Source of the DNA: Massilia brevitalea
Lineage (GTDB): Bacteria; Pseudomonadota; Gammaproteobacteria; Burkholderiales; Burkholderiaceae_D
NCBI RefSeq assembly: GCF_030711405.1
Contig: NZ_JAULSI010000023.1
Coordinates: 1-64,000 of the forward strand
Direction: 5' to 3'
Length of the DNA: 64,000 nt
This document shows positions 46,925-54,831 of the stretch, in pieces. Each line of letters starts with the position of its first letter. Positions within the stretch are counted from its first letter, which is position 1. The translations under genes were made by a program, and so were the position numbers. The notes under the pieces are model-generated. The model did no database searches and was not told the origin of the DNA. It saw nothing but the letters and a program-made list of their open reading frames with translations.

Positions 46925-46953
46925 CGAGGCGACGCCTCGTTTTTTGCTACACT
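46925..46953 (+). promoter_or_regulatory. hairpin plus extended -10 before apbC
   Basis: CGAGGC-GAC-GCCTCG followed by six T looks like an intrinsic terminator, and it is followed at once by TGCTACACT, an extended -10 about 25 nt before the apbC start. The hairpin covers the -35 position. Either transcription from upstream is stopped just before apbC begins, or the fold modulates the promoter. Inference. Confidence 0.45.
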
Positions 46954-46977
46954 GCGCGCATCACATTGGAGAAATAC

Positions 46978-48066
46978 ATGAGCATCACTGCAGACGACGT
47001 CAAGACCGCCCTGTCACAGCTTGTCGATCCTAATACCGGCAAGGACTTCGTGTCTTCGAAATCGGTCAAGAATATCCAGGTCGAGGGCGCCGATGTCGCT
47101 TTTGACCTCGAACTCGGCTACCCGGCAAAAAGCCAGGTCGCGTCGTTGCGCGCGGCCGTCGTGAACGCCGTCAAGGCCATCCCGGGCGCCGGCAACGTCA
47201 GCGTCAGCGTGCAGACCAGGATCCTGTCGCACGCGGTGCAGCGCGGCCTGAAAGTCATGCCGAACGTGAAGAACATCATTGCCGTGGCATCGGGCAAGGG
47301 CGGCGTCGGCAAGTCGACCACCGCCGTCAACCTGGCGCTGGCATTGGCTGCCGAGGGCGCCAGCGTCGGTGTGCTGGACGCCGACATCTACGGCCCATCG
47401 CAACCGATGATGCTGGGCATTAACGCGCGTCCGGAAAGCCTGGACGGCAAATCGATGGAACCGCTGGAAAACCACGGCGTGCAGGTGTCCTCGATCGGCT
47501 TCATGATCGACCCCGACGAGCCGATGGTCTGGCGCGGCCCGATGGTCACGCAAGCGCTGCAGCAACTGCTGGAGCAGACCAACTGGCGCGAACTCGATTA
47601 CCTGATCGTCGACATGCCGCCAGGCACCGGCGACATCCAGCTGACCCTGTCGCAGAAAGTGCCGGTCACCGGCGCCGTGATCGTCACCACGCCGCAGGAC
47701 ATCGCCCTGCTCGATGCGCGCAAGGGCCTCAAGATGTTCGAAAAGGTCGGCATCCCGATTATTGGTGTCGTGGAAAACATGAGCACCCATATCTGCTCGA
47801 ACTGCGGCCACAACGAAGCGATCTTCGGCCATGGCGGCGGCGAAAAGATGTGCAAGGACTTCGGCGTCGACTTCCTGGGCGCGCTGCCTTTGACCATGTC
47901 GATCCGCGAGCAGACCGATTCGGGCCGCCCGACCGTGGTGGCCGATCCGGATGGTCCGGTAGCGTCGGTCTACAAGCAGATTGCGCGCAAGGTGGCGGTG
48001 AAAGTCGCGGAGCGTGCCAAGGACATGAGCAGCAAGTTCCCGAGTATCGTGGTCCGGAACGACTGA
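46978..48066 (+). CDS. apbC: iron-sulfur cluster carrier ATPase ApbC/Mrp
   Basis: Cytoplasmic P-loop ATPase that carries [4Fe-4S] clusters to apo-proteins, 362 aa. It has an N-terminal MIP18/DUF59-type domain (~1-85), then the deviant Walker A ASGKGGVGKSTTAVN, the switch segment VLDADIYGPSQPMML and DMPPGTGDIQLTLSQ, and the cluster-binding CxxC in HICSNCGHNEAIFG. The ATG at 46978 is preceded by TTGGAGAA. It is convergent with the 48130 operon across a shared terminator. Confidence 0.95.
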   Translation: MSITADDVKTALSQLVDPNTGKDFVSSKSVKNIQVEGADVAFDLELGYPAKSQVASLRAAVVNAVKAIPGAGNVSVSVQTRILSHAVQRGLKVMPNVKNIIAVASGKGGVGKSTTAVNLALALAAEGASVGVLDADIYGPSQPMMLGINARPESLDGKSMEPLENHGVQVSSIGFMIDPDEPMVWRGPMVTQALQQLLEQTNWRELDYLIVDMPPGTGDIQLTLSQKVPVTGAVIVTTPQDIALLDARKGLKMFEKVGIPIIGVVENMSTHICSNCGHNEAIFGHGGGEKMCKDFGVDFLGALPLTMSIREQTDSGRPTVVADPDGPVASVYKQIARKVAVKVAERAKDMSSKFPSIVVRND

Positions 48067-48084
48067 TTCATTAAAACCCTGCAA

Positions 48085-48113
48085 TAAAAAAAGGCGCCAT
48101 TCATGGCGCCTTT
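48085..48113 (-). terminator. intrinsic terminator, strongest on the minus strand
   Basis: AAAGGCGCCAT and ATGGCGCCTTT form an 11-bp stem. On the minus strand it is followed by a run of seven T (AAAAAAA on plus), ending the operon that stops at 48130. On the plus strand only TTTGCAT follows, so it is weaker for apbC, but it lies just after that gene too. Confidence 0.82.
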
Positions 48114-48129
48114 GCATATCTGGAGGGCG

Positions 48130-49467
48130 TCAGCTCGCCGCCGTCTGCCTGCCCAGGATGGTGACGCGGTCGCACCATTCCTGGAGGATGTCCTCGTTTG
48201 CGCCCTGCATGACGCGCAGGCGGTGCTTCTTGAGATGCTCGCGCTCGTAGGCGCTGTCCTGGAGTTCGACTTCCAGGCAGCGCTCCTTGCCGCTGATAAT
48301 CCTGGCGCTCGCGCCGGCGAAACTGCCTTGCCAGGTGCCGGCGCTGCCGACGCTCAGGCCGCGCCCGTCGCGGTCGGCGGCGATGAACCAGTTGATGCGG
48401 CCTTCGTTTTGATTGCCGGCGCGGAACTCGCCGCGCATGCCGGCTTTGTCGAGCAGTGCCGTGATGCGCTCCTCTACCTGGCGCCGCAGCGCGGCCAGGC
48501 GTTCCTTTTCCGCCGCCGCGGCCTCCGCCGCCACAGCCGCCTGGCGGTCGCGCTGCTGCTGGATCAAGGCTCGGCCGCGCGTCCGGATCTCGCCCTCGAA
48601 GGCGGAGCGGGCCTCCTGCACGCGCGCGGCAATGCCTTTCCACTGCGCCTGGAACTGCTCGATCTCGTGGTTCCTGACATTATCGAGGCAAAGCTTGACG
48701 CTGTCCGGCCCGCCGGTCGCAAGCTTCAGGCCCGCATAGTCACAGGGCACTTCGTGGGCGCCGCGATGCTCGAACCTGATGTCGGAAAACCCGGATGGAT
48801 AGGAGTCTGATCTGCCGCTAGGCAAGGTTATGCTGACGTATTGACCATTCACCATGGCGCCGGCCGTGTCAGGGGTATAGACGGACTTCGTGTGCTTGGT
48901 AATCTCGCCAAGGTGGAACTGGTGCAGCGGCCAGGTGTTGTCGAAGCTGCGCGCCTTTTGCCATGGCGCCTTGGGGCCGCCGCCGCTACGCAGGAAGCGC
49001 AGCGGCTTGCGCCCGATCACGCGCACCATCCCTGCCTTGAAGTCGATGTGCAGTGCGAAACGCCGCCCTTCCCAGACCCATTCCTCGCCGCTGGCGATCG
49101 CCGCCTTGCTGGCCCCGGTCTGGATTTTCCAGCTCGACGATTTGTGCGGCAGGACAATCGCCAGGAAGGCAAGGGCGCCCAGGACCTGCCATTCGAGGTC
49201 GCTGACGTACCGCAGGTTGCCGGTGAAGGCGATGCCGGCCAGACGCAGGAAGAGGACCAGCACGGCCAGCACGGCCAAGCGGCCGGCCACCGGCCCGGCA
49301 AAGTGCGCCACGGCACGGTACAGCAGGAAGGGGCCGACAAAGGCTGCGATGACATGGCGCGGCGGTCCGTTGTACAGCTCATGCGTATACGCATATTCGC
49401 CGGCGTAGTAACCAAGGCCGGCGGCGACGGCCAGCTGGAGCAGGAACTTGATCATGCTTGTTGCCAT
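48130..49467 (-). CDS. membrane protein with long coiled-coil cytosolic part, unknown
   Basis: 445-aa protein I do not recognise. Three or four N-terminal transmembrane helices (IKFLLQLAVAAGLGYYAG; AFVGPFLLYRAVAHFAG; LAVLAVLVLFLRLAGIAF; QVLGALAFLAIVLP) are followed by a beta-rich soluble region, an Ala/Glu/Arg-rich coiled coil (about residues 310-360) and a C-terminal domain ending VTILGRQTAAS. The ATG at 49467 is chosen as the last good Met before the first helix, with no strong Shine-Dalgarno; 49455 is possible. It is third in the operon after two lipoproteins. Confidence 0.6.
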   Translation of the reverse strand: MATSMIKFLLQLAVAAGLGYYAGEYAYTHELYNGPPRHVIAAFVGPFLLYRAVAHFAGPVAGRLAVLAVLVLFLRLAGIAFTGNLRYVSDLEWQVLGALAFLAIVLPHKSSSWKIQTGASKAAIASGEEWVWEGRRFALHIDFKAGMVRVIGRKPLRFLRSGGGPKAPWQKARSFDNTWPLHQFHLGEITKHTKSVYTPDTAGAMVNGQYVSITLPSGRSDSYPSGFSDIRFEHRGAHEVPCDYAGLKLATGGPDSVKLCLDNVRNHEIEQFQAQWKGIAARVQEARSAFEGEIRTRGRALIQQQRDRQAAVAAEAAAAEKERLAALRRQVEERITALLDKAGMRGEFRAGNQNEGRINWFIAADRDGRGLSVGSAGTWQGSFAGASARIISGKERCLEVELQDSAYEREHLKKHRLRVMQGANEDILQEWCDRVTILGRQTAAS

Positions 49468-49510
49468 ATGAAAGATGGGACAGGACGGGCTGCGGGGCAG
49501 GGCAGCGCGT

Positions 49511-51376
49511 TCATTGCCCAAGGTCCTTCAGCACGGTCTGGTAAGGGCCGGCCTGAGGCGCCCGCCCAGCACGCGCTTCCCCGGCATACCAATCCAGGTA
49601 GCCCAGCATCTTCCCGGTTTTGAAACTAAGCAACAGCCCGTCCTTGCCGGCCCATCGGATGGCCTGCAGCGCCGTGGCATCCGAGGCGAGGGCGGCGCTG
49701 GCCTGCCGCTTGGCGCTGTCGATGGCGGCGCGGACCCTGGGCCAGTTCTCCAGCATGGACTTGGCGTTGGCCGCGGCAGCGCGGCCCTTCATGAGGCCGG
49801 AAATCATCGGCACCAGCACGCCGCCGCAGTCGACTACAGTGCCGCCGACGCCGTTCGTTGGCGTCTGGTAGCCGACCAGGCTCGCCGCCTGCAGATCGAC
49901 CGCGGTGCGGCTTTTCTTGCGGCGCTGCAGGTAATCGGCCAGGAAGGCGGTCGGCGCGAAATCGGGGTTCTGTGCGCAGCGCGCCAGGGCGTCGAGCTGG
50001 CCGGCCACCGGGACCAGGGCGCTGATCGACTGCATCAGTTCCTTCTCGCGCTGCCACCCGTTCAGCCGCTCGCGCACGCGCGCATCGTTCAGCAGGCTGG
50101 CTTCGGTCTGCAGGCGGGTGCCGTTCTCGGCCAGGCGGTATTGCTGGGAGTGCAGCAGGTAGAACTGCGGCGCCGCGCCGTTGGCCCGCTCTGCGCGCCA
50201 GCAGCTGAAGGTGACGAAATTGGCCCCGGCGCCGGACAGTTCGTCGAGGTCGGCGTAGGCCTGGCCGCTCCCCAGGTTGTTCGTGCAGCCCCGGTGAAAA
50301 GGTTCGTAGCCGGCGGCGCCACGCACCACCTGGTCCATCGCGCGGCGCCAGGCGCTCCCTGGCTGCGCGTGGGCCTGCGCCGTGGCCTCGGCGTCGGCCT
50401 GGGTCGTGGCCCAGCCGCCGTCGGGCCGGAACCATTTGATGTCGCCGTCGGTGCATTCCAGGGCGCCGGGCCTGGCCATGTCGCAGCGGAAGGTGGTCTG
50501 CTCTGCGCCCAGGCGGGCGATCTTGTTCCAGAAATAGTTGGTCTTGTTCTGGGAAATGGCCAGCGCGATGCGGGTCCAGTCCTGCACCGTGGCGGCGGCG
50601 CCCCCAGGCAAGACATAGCCGATGTCCGACAGCGGCAGCGGCTGCGCCTGGCGCGTGGGATTCACCAGCACCAGTATCTCGCCCTTGCGGGTGGCGACCA
50701 CGCCGTTCGGCAGCGCGACCGGCTGGTCTTCGGGCAGCTCGCGCAGCGAGGGCAGGCCGTTGACGGTGTAGGTGACCGGCTGCTGCCCTGGCTGGCGCGG
50801 CGCGATGCCGAGCAGGGTATTGATGGTGACGGGCGCCGGCGCCGCCTGCGCGCCGAGGCTGGCGGGCGGCAGGCCGAGGGGGAGGGCGCCGACTGCCGGG
50901 CTGATCGGCAGCAGGGCCATGCTCTCGGCCGGCAGGGTGGAGACGATCTTGCCGCTGCCGTCGTCGCGCATGCCGCGCAGTACGCCGTTCGAAGCCAGCG
51001 TGATGTCGACGGCATAGGCAGCCAGGCGCTGGCCGGCGTCGTACTGGGCCCAGAAAGCGTCGGCATCGTTCTTCACCAGGCCCTGGTGCGCCCGGGTGTA
51101 CAGGGTGCGCACCAGGGTCTCCAGGGCTTGCCACTCCGTGGCCGATTCGATGGCGGGCAGGTCCGGGAAGCGCGGGTGGCGCGCCGGGGCAGCGCGCCGC
51201 AGCGTGACGTTGCCGCCGACCGTGAAGACGGCCGGTACCGAAGCGCTGGCGGACGCGCCGCCAGCGGCGGGCGCACCGGGTTGGCCGGGCGCCCCCGGCG
51301 CCGCGCAGCCGGACAGGACCAGGATCAGGATGGCGGCCGCTGGAGCAAGACGGGCAGGGAAGGGCAGATTGGTCAT
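49511..51376 (-). CDS. large lipoprotein of unknown function
   Basis: 621-aa protein with a lipoprotein signal: hydrophobic LAPAAAILILVLSGC with a lipobox LSGC, then an Ala/Gly/Pro-rich stretch as after an acylated Cys. The mature part has no family I recognise. Several Cys (FRCDMARPGALEC; FHRGCTNN; VTFSCWR; DALARCAQ; VVDCGG) could form disulfides. Short aromatic-rich segments (FWNKIARLG; IKWFRPDGGW) are visible. It is 14 nt after another lipoprotein gene and 43 nt before the membrane-protein gene, suggesting one envelope complex. Confidence 0.68.
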   Translation of the reverse strand: MTNLPFPARLAPAAAILILVLSGCAAPGAPGQPGAPAAGGASASASVPAVFTVGGNVTLRRAAPARHPRFPDLPAIESATEWQALETLVRTLYTRAHQGLVKNDADAFWAQYDAGQRLAAYAVDITLASNGVLRGMRDDGSGKIVSTLPAESMALLPISPAVGALPLGLPPASLGAQAAPAPVTINTLLGIAPRQPGQQPVTYTVNGLPSLRELPEDQPVALPNGVVATRKGEILVLVNPTRQAQPLPLSDIGYVLPGGAAATVQDWTRIALAISQNKTNYFWNKIARLGAEQTTFRCDMARPGALECTDGDIKWFRPDGGWATTQADAEATAQAHAQPGSAWRRAMDQVVRGAAGYEPFHRGCTNNLGSGQAYADLDELSGAGANFVTFSCWRAERANGAAPQFYLLHSQQYRLAENGTRLQTEASLLNDARVRERLNGWQREKELMQSISALVPVAGQLDALARCAQNPDFAPTAFLADYLQRRKKSRTAVDLQAASLVGYQTPTNGVGGTVVDCGGVLVPMISGLMKGRAAAANAKSMLENWPRVRAAIDSAKRQASAALASDATALQAIRWAGKDGLLLSFKTGKMLGYLDWYAGEARAGRAPQAGPYQTVLKDLGQ

Positions 51377-51390
51377 GGCCGCTTTCCTGC

Positions 51391-52338
51391 TCAGGAGCCC
51401 GGCTTCGGCTCGGGTTGCAGGGCCTTCTTGATGCTCGCCTCGCGCACGCTCGTCTTCGGCTCGATGGCGTGGAAATCCATCGTCAGCAGGGGCTGGCGCG
51501 TTTTCGGATCGGTCACGGCGATGCCGTCGACCACCAGCAGCGCGTTGTACTGCTGTTTTTCCGGACGCGAGGCCAGGTCGGCGATGTGCCCGAAGTAATA
51601 GCCCGGCAAGTCGACCGTGCTGGACGGATTGCTGCGCAGCTTGCTGAGGCTGGCTTCGAGCTGGCGCGCTTCGTCTTCATTCTTCGGGATGTACCAGCGC
51701 AGCTCCTCCGCCACGCCCGTACCGGCGAACTCGACCATCCAGGTCGCATGCTCGTTGTGCTCGTGCTCCTTTGGCTTCGACCAGCCATACGCCATGTCGC
51801 CACGGATCCCGGTACTGACCGGGTAGCCCTTCTTCGCGGCGTCGTAAGGGCCGATGCTCATCAGGGAGTCGCGGTCGAGATACAGCGCGTAGTGCTTTTG
51901 CTTCTTCGCCTCGACATAGGCCGCGTCGAGCTCGGCATGTTTGGTCTTGACGATGTCGGCGCGCTTGAATGCGTCTTTCTCTGCCCGCACTTCCGGCAAG
52001 AAGTCGTAGGCCAGCAAATCATAATCGCGCTGCGCGCCGGCCCAGAACACGTTGCGGTACAGCGTTTCGACCGCCGTCGTTTCGGCCTGGTCTTTCGTGC
52101 GGAAATCCTTCGACTGGTCGAGCACGATATAGCGCTCGAACGGCAGCAGCGGCTGGCGCGGCAGCAGGATGCCGCCCTGGTCGTCGATTTCCAGGCCGTT
52201 GCTGGTGAGCTTGCGCTCGGCTTGTCCCGAAGCTTGTTCGGCAGGGGCGGCGTTGTCGGCGCCCTCTTTTTTGCCGCAGGCGGCGAGGGCGAGCAGCAGG
52301 GCTGCCAGGGCGAAGGTCGAAAGTCGGGTCGAGGTCAT
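51391..52338 (-). CDS. lipoprotein of unknown function
   Basis: 315-aa protein with a clear lipoprotein signal, MTSTRLSTFALAALLLALAAC (lipobox LAAC), followed by a charged linker KKEGADNAAPAEQ. The mature domain is mixed, with EETTAVETLYRNVFWAG-type helices and DLPGYYFGHIADLASRPEK near the end. No recognised family. The ATG at 52338 was chosen since it starts the signal; ATGs at 52365 and 52374 add residues in front of it. It is the first gene of the three-gene operon and divergent from the LuxR-type regulator. Confidence 0.68.
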   Translation of the reverse strand: MTSTRLSTFALAALLLALAACGKKEGADNAAPAEQASGQAERKLTSNGLEIDDQGGILLPRQPLLPFERYIVLDQSKDFRTKDQAETTAVETLYRNVFWAGAQRDYDLLAYDFLPEVRAEKDAFKRADIVKTKHAELDAAYVEAKKQKHYALYLDRDSLMSIGPYDAAKKGYPVSTGIRGDMAYGWSKPKEHEHNEHATWMVEFAGTGVAEELRWYIPKNEDEARQLEASLSKLRSNPSSTVDLPGYYFGHIADLASRPEKQQYNALLVVDGIAVTDPKTRQPLLTMDFHAIEPKTSVREASIKKALQPEPKPGS

Positions 52339-52398
52339 GGCTGGTCGAAACGGATAATTATTCATACCGACCATTATTCAATGTCATCTATGCAATAT

Positions 52399-52420
52399 CC
52401 ATAGTACGTATGGCCTATGG
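52399..52420. promoter_or_regulatory. dyad between the lipoprotein operon and the LuxR-type gene
   Basis: CCATAG, 10 nt, CTATGG: a perfect 6-bp dyad of 22 bp in an AT-rich 178-bp divergent intergenic region. A second overlapping dyad CCATA-N5-TATGG shares its left arm. Its size fits a dimeric LuxR/NarL-type helix-turn-helix. Binding by the neighbouring regulator is inference. Confidence 0.45.
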
Positions 52421-52516
52421 ACAAACCAAAAGTTGCTGTAGAAAATTATCTCCAATACAATCAACTTGATCCCGGGGTAACGATTCGCGGATTTTCGCCC
52501 TTCACGCCCTGCACCG

Positions 52517-53512
52517 ATGGATAATTCAAGCAAGCTGATTCTCGATATCTACGATATCGCCCAGGGCACCGCGCCGACCGCGTGCAACGACGAGATCCTG
52601 CGCCGCTTCCGCCGCGATTTGTCGTTCGAATCGGCGCTGATCGGCGACCTCGGGATTTTTGGCGAGCGCATGATCCCGACCGGCGCCTACCTGCACAACA
52701 TGCCGGCCGAACGCATCAGTGCCCGCCAGAGCACGCTGGGCGAAGAGCTGATCCTCGTCAACGGCACCATCAAGACCAGCGATCCGGCGCTGGCGGCCTC
52801 GTTCCGCCAGCGCGGCCGCAGCGTCGCCACCGATATCGAGCGCACCGCCACCGACCCGCACGTGCTGGCCTATTGCCGCAAGTACGAAACGGCGCATTCG
52901 CTGACCTGGGTCTCCGACCGCCTGGTGCAGGACCGGCTGACGGTGATTTCCTTCTGGCGCGCTCAGCGGCGCCAGGCTTTCCTGGGCAACGCCGAGCAGA
53001 TCGTCAACCTGGCCATGCCGCATTTGCTGCAGGCGCGTCAGATCAATGTCCGCCTGAACGCCGCGCGCCTGCACCTGCATGCCGCGGTTACGCTGCTCAG
53101 CTCGCCACAGGGACGGCTGTATTTCGCGGTCGAGGAAGCGATCGCCCTGATGCAGGAGGAGTGGCCGGAGTGGTCGCCGCCCTTCCTGCCGGGCGCCTTG
53201 CTGGCCGCGCTCAGGAGCCGCCCGGGGATGGACTACGCCGGGCGCCGCCTGCACATCCGCGCCAAGCTCGAGCAGGCGGTGCTGACCTTGTCGGTGACGC
53301 GCCGCAGCGAAAGCGTGCACGGCCTGACTGCGGCCGAGCGGCGCTGCGCGGTGCTGGCGGCCCAGGGCCTGCAGTACAAGGAAATCGCGGCGCGTCTGCT
53401 GGTGTCGCCGAGCACCGTGCGTAACCAGCTCAGCAGCGTCTACCGCAAGCTCAACATCAAGAACAAGACCAGCCTGGCCCGCGTGCTGGAGTTGGGCGAG
53501 GTCGACGGCTAG
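52517..53512 (+). CDS. LuxR-family transcriptional regulator
   Basis: 331-aa protein with a C-terminal LuxR/NarL helix-turn-helix (~265-325): LTAAERRCAVLAAQGLQYKE, then IAARLLVSPSTVRNQLSSVY and RKLNIKNKTSLARVL. The ~260-residue N-terminal part is not a receiver domain (no Asp box), not the size of an acyl-homoserine-lactone domain, and looks PAS/GAF-like at most. The signal is unknown. Divergent from the lipoprotein operon with a dyad between them, so it probably controls it. Confidence 0.85.
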   Translation: MDNSSKLILDIYDIAQGTAPTACNDEILRRFRRDLSFESALIGDLGIFGERMIPTGAYLHNMPAERISARQSTLGEELILVNGTIKTSDPALAASFRQRGRSVATDIERTATDPHVLAYCRKYETAHSLTWVSDRLVQDRLTVISFWRAQRRQAFLGNAEQIVNLAMPHLLQARQINVRLNAARLHLHAAVTLLSSPQGRLYFAVEEAIALMQEEWPEWSPPFLPGALLAALRSRPGMDYAGRRLHIRAKLEQAVLTLSVTRRSESVHGLTAAERRCAVLAAQGLQYKEIAARLLVSPSTVRNQLSSVYRKLNIKNKTSLARVLELGEVDG

Positions 53513-53592
53513 CCGTGCAGGAACCGGGACGGCGCGACGCATCCGGCCGCCGGCAGTTATGCTCATGCCTGATCTTTTATCGGGAGGAAGGC

Positions 53593-54639
53593 ATGAGCAC
53601 GAAGTACAAGGCACTGGTCGTCGGCGCCAGCGGCATCATCGGCAACGCGCTTGTCCGCGAATTGAAGGAAAGGCCGGACTGGCAGGTACGCGCCTTGCCG
53701 CGCACCTTCGTCGACGGCGTCGAGACCATCAAGGCCGACCTGACCGATGCCGCCGCCACCGCGCGCGCCCTGGAAGCCGCGCGCGACACCACCCATGTAT
53801 TCTACGCCGCACTCAAGGGCGGAGCCGACCTGCTCGACGAAGAGCGCATCAACGGCGGCATGCTGCGCAACCTGCTGGACGGATTGAAAACGGTCGGGGC
53901 GCCACTCCAGCGCGTGGTGCACTACCAGGGCGCCAAGGTCTACGGCGTGCACCTGGGCCCGACGCGGGCGCCTTTCTACGAAGACGACCCGCGCCACATG
54001 ACGCCGAATTTCTATTACGTGCAGGAAGACCTGCTGCGCGAGCGCGGCGCCGCCGGCGACTTCGAATGGTCGATCCTGCGCCCGGACGTGGTGGTGGGCG
54101 ACATCGCCGGCAACCCGATGAACATCGTGATGGTGATGGGCGTGTTCGCCGCGCTCAGCAAGGCGGCCGGTGTGCCGCTGCGCTTCCCGGGCAGCAATAA
54201 CGTGTATAACGGCGTGCTGGCCCAGACCACCGATGCCGACTGGATGGCGCGCGCCAGCCTCTGGGCCGCGCTCGACCCGGCGGCCAGCGGCGAAGCCTTC
54301 AACCTCGTCAACGAACCTTTCCGCTGGGAGCGTGTCTGGCGCCGTGTGGCCGCCGCCTTCGACATGGAAGTGGGCTCGCCGCAGCCATTCTCGCTGGCGA
54401 AACAGATGCCCCTGAAGGCCGAGGCCTGGGCGCGCCTGGCCGGCCAGCATGGCCTGCAGACGCTGCCGTACGAAAAACTGGTGGGCTGGTGGTTCGGCGA
54501 CTTTGTCTTCCATACCGAGTTCGACATGGTGTCCGACATGGGCAAGATCCGCCGCGCCGGGTTCACCGAGGCGGTCGAGACGGAAGCGACGATCGTGCGC
54601 GCGATCGAGCGCCTGCGCGCAAGCAGACAACTGCCCTGA
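53593..54639 (+). CDS. PRISE-type SDR (progesterone 5-beta-reductase-like)
   Basis: NAD(P)-dependent extended SDR of the VEP1/PRISE group, 348 aa, which reduces enone C=C bonds. Rossmann motif VVGASGIIGNAL, substrate-loop HYQGAKVYGVHLGP, catalytic Tyr region NFYYVQEDLLRER, then ILRPDVVVGDIAGNPMN. A strong Shine-Dalgarno (GGAGGAAGGC) precedes the ATG at 53593. The natural substrate is unknown. It follows the LuxR gene after 80 nt and may be co-transcribed with it. Confidence 0.85.
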   Translation: MSTKYKALVVGASGIIGNALVRELKERPDWQVRALPRTFVDGVETIKADLTDAAATARALEAARDTTHVFYAALKGGADLLDEERINGGMLRNLLDGLKTVGAPLQRVVHYQGAKVYGVHLGPTRAPFYEDDPRHMTPNFYYVQEDLLRERGAAGDFEWSILRPDVVVGDIAGNPMNIVMVMGVFAALSKAAGVPLRFPGSNNVYNGVLAQTTDADWMARASLWAALDPAASGEAFNLVNEPFRWERVWRRVAAAFDMEVGSPQPFSLAKQMPLKAEAWARLAGQHGLQTLPYEKLVGWWFGDFVFHTEFDMVSDMGKIRRAGFTEAVETEATIVRAIERLRASRQLP

Positions 54640-54763
54640 ACCGAGGCTGGGCGCCGCGGGAAGGAGCCAACCCGTCTGCATCCCCCGGGCAGAGGCACGC
54701 CTGTCGCGTATGCACCGCAGGTGCGGGCAGACCTGTGCTGCTTTGCGCCAGAATAAGTCTGGT

Positions 54764-54775
54764 AGGAAATTTCCT
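54764..54775. promoter_or_regulatory. 12-bp perfect palindrome upstream of the GGDEF-EAL gene
   Basis: AGGAAATTTCCT, 57 nt before the start codon, in the 192-bp gap after the SDR gene. Candidate operator; no regulator can be named. The rest of the gap holds a short hairpin (GCACC/GGTGC) and no gene. Confidence 0.35.
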
Positions 54776-54831
54776 GCATAAACTGCCACTTGGACTCACT
54801 CCCCAAGACGGCCACGTGCCGCCCAGCCTCC

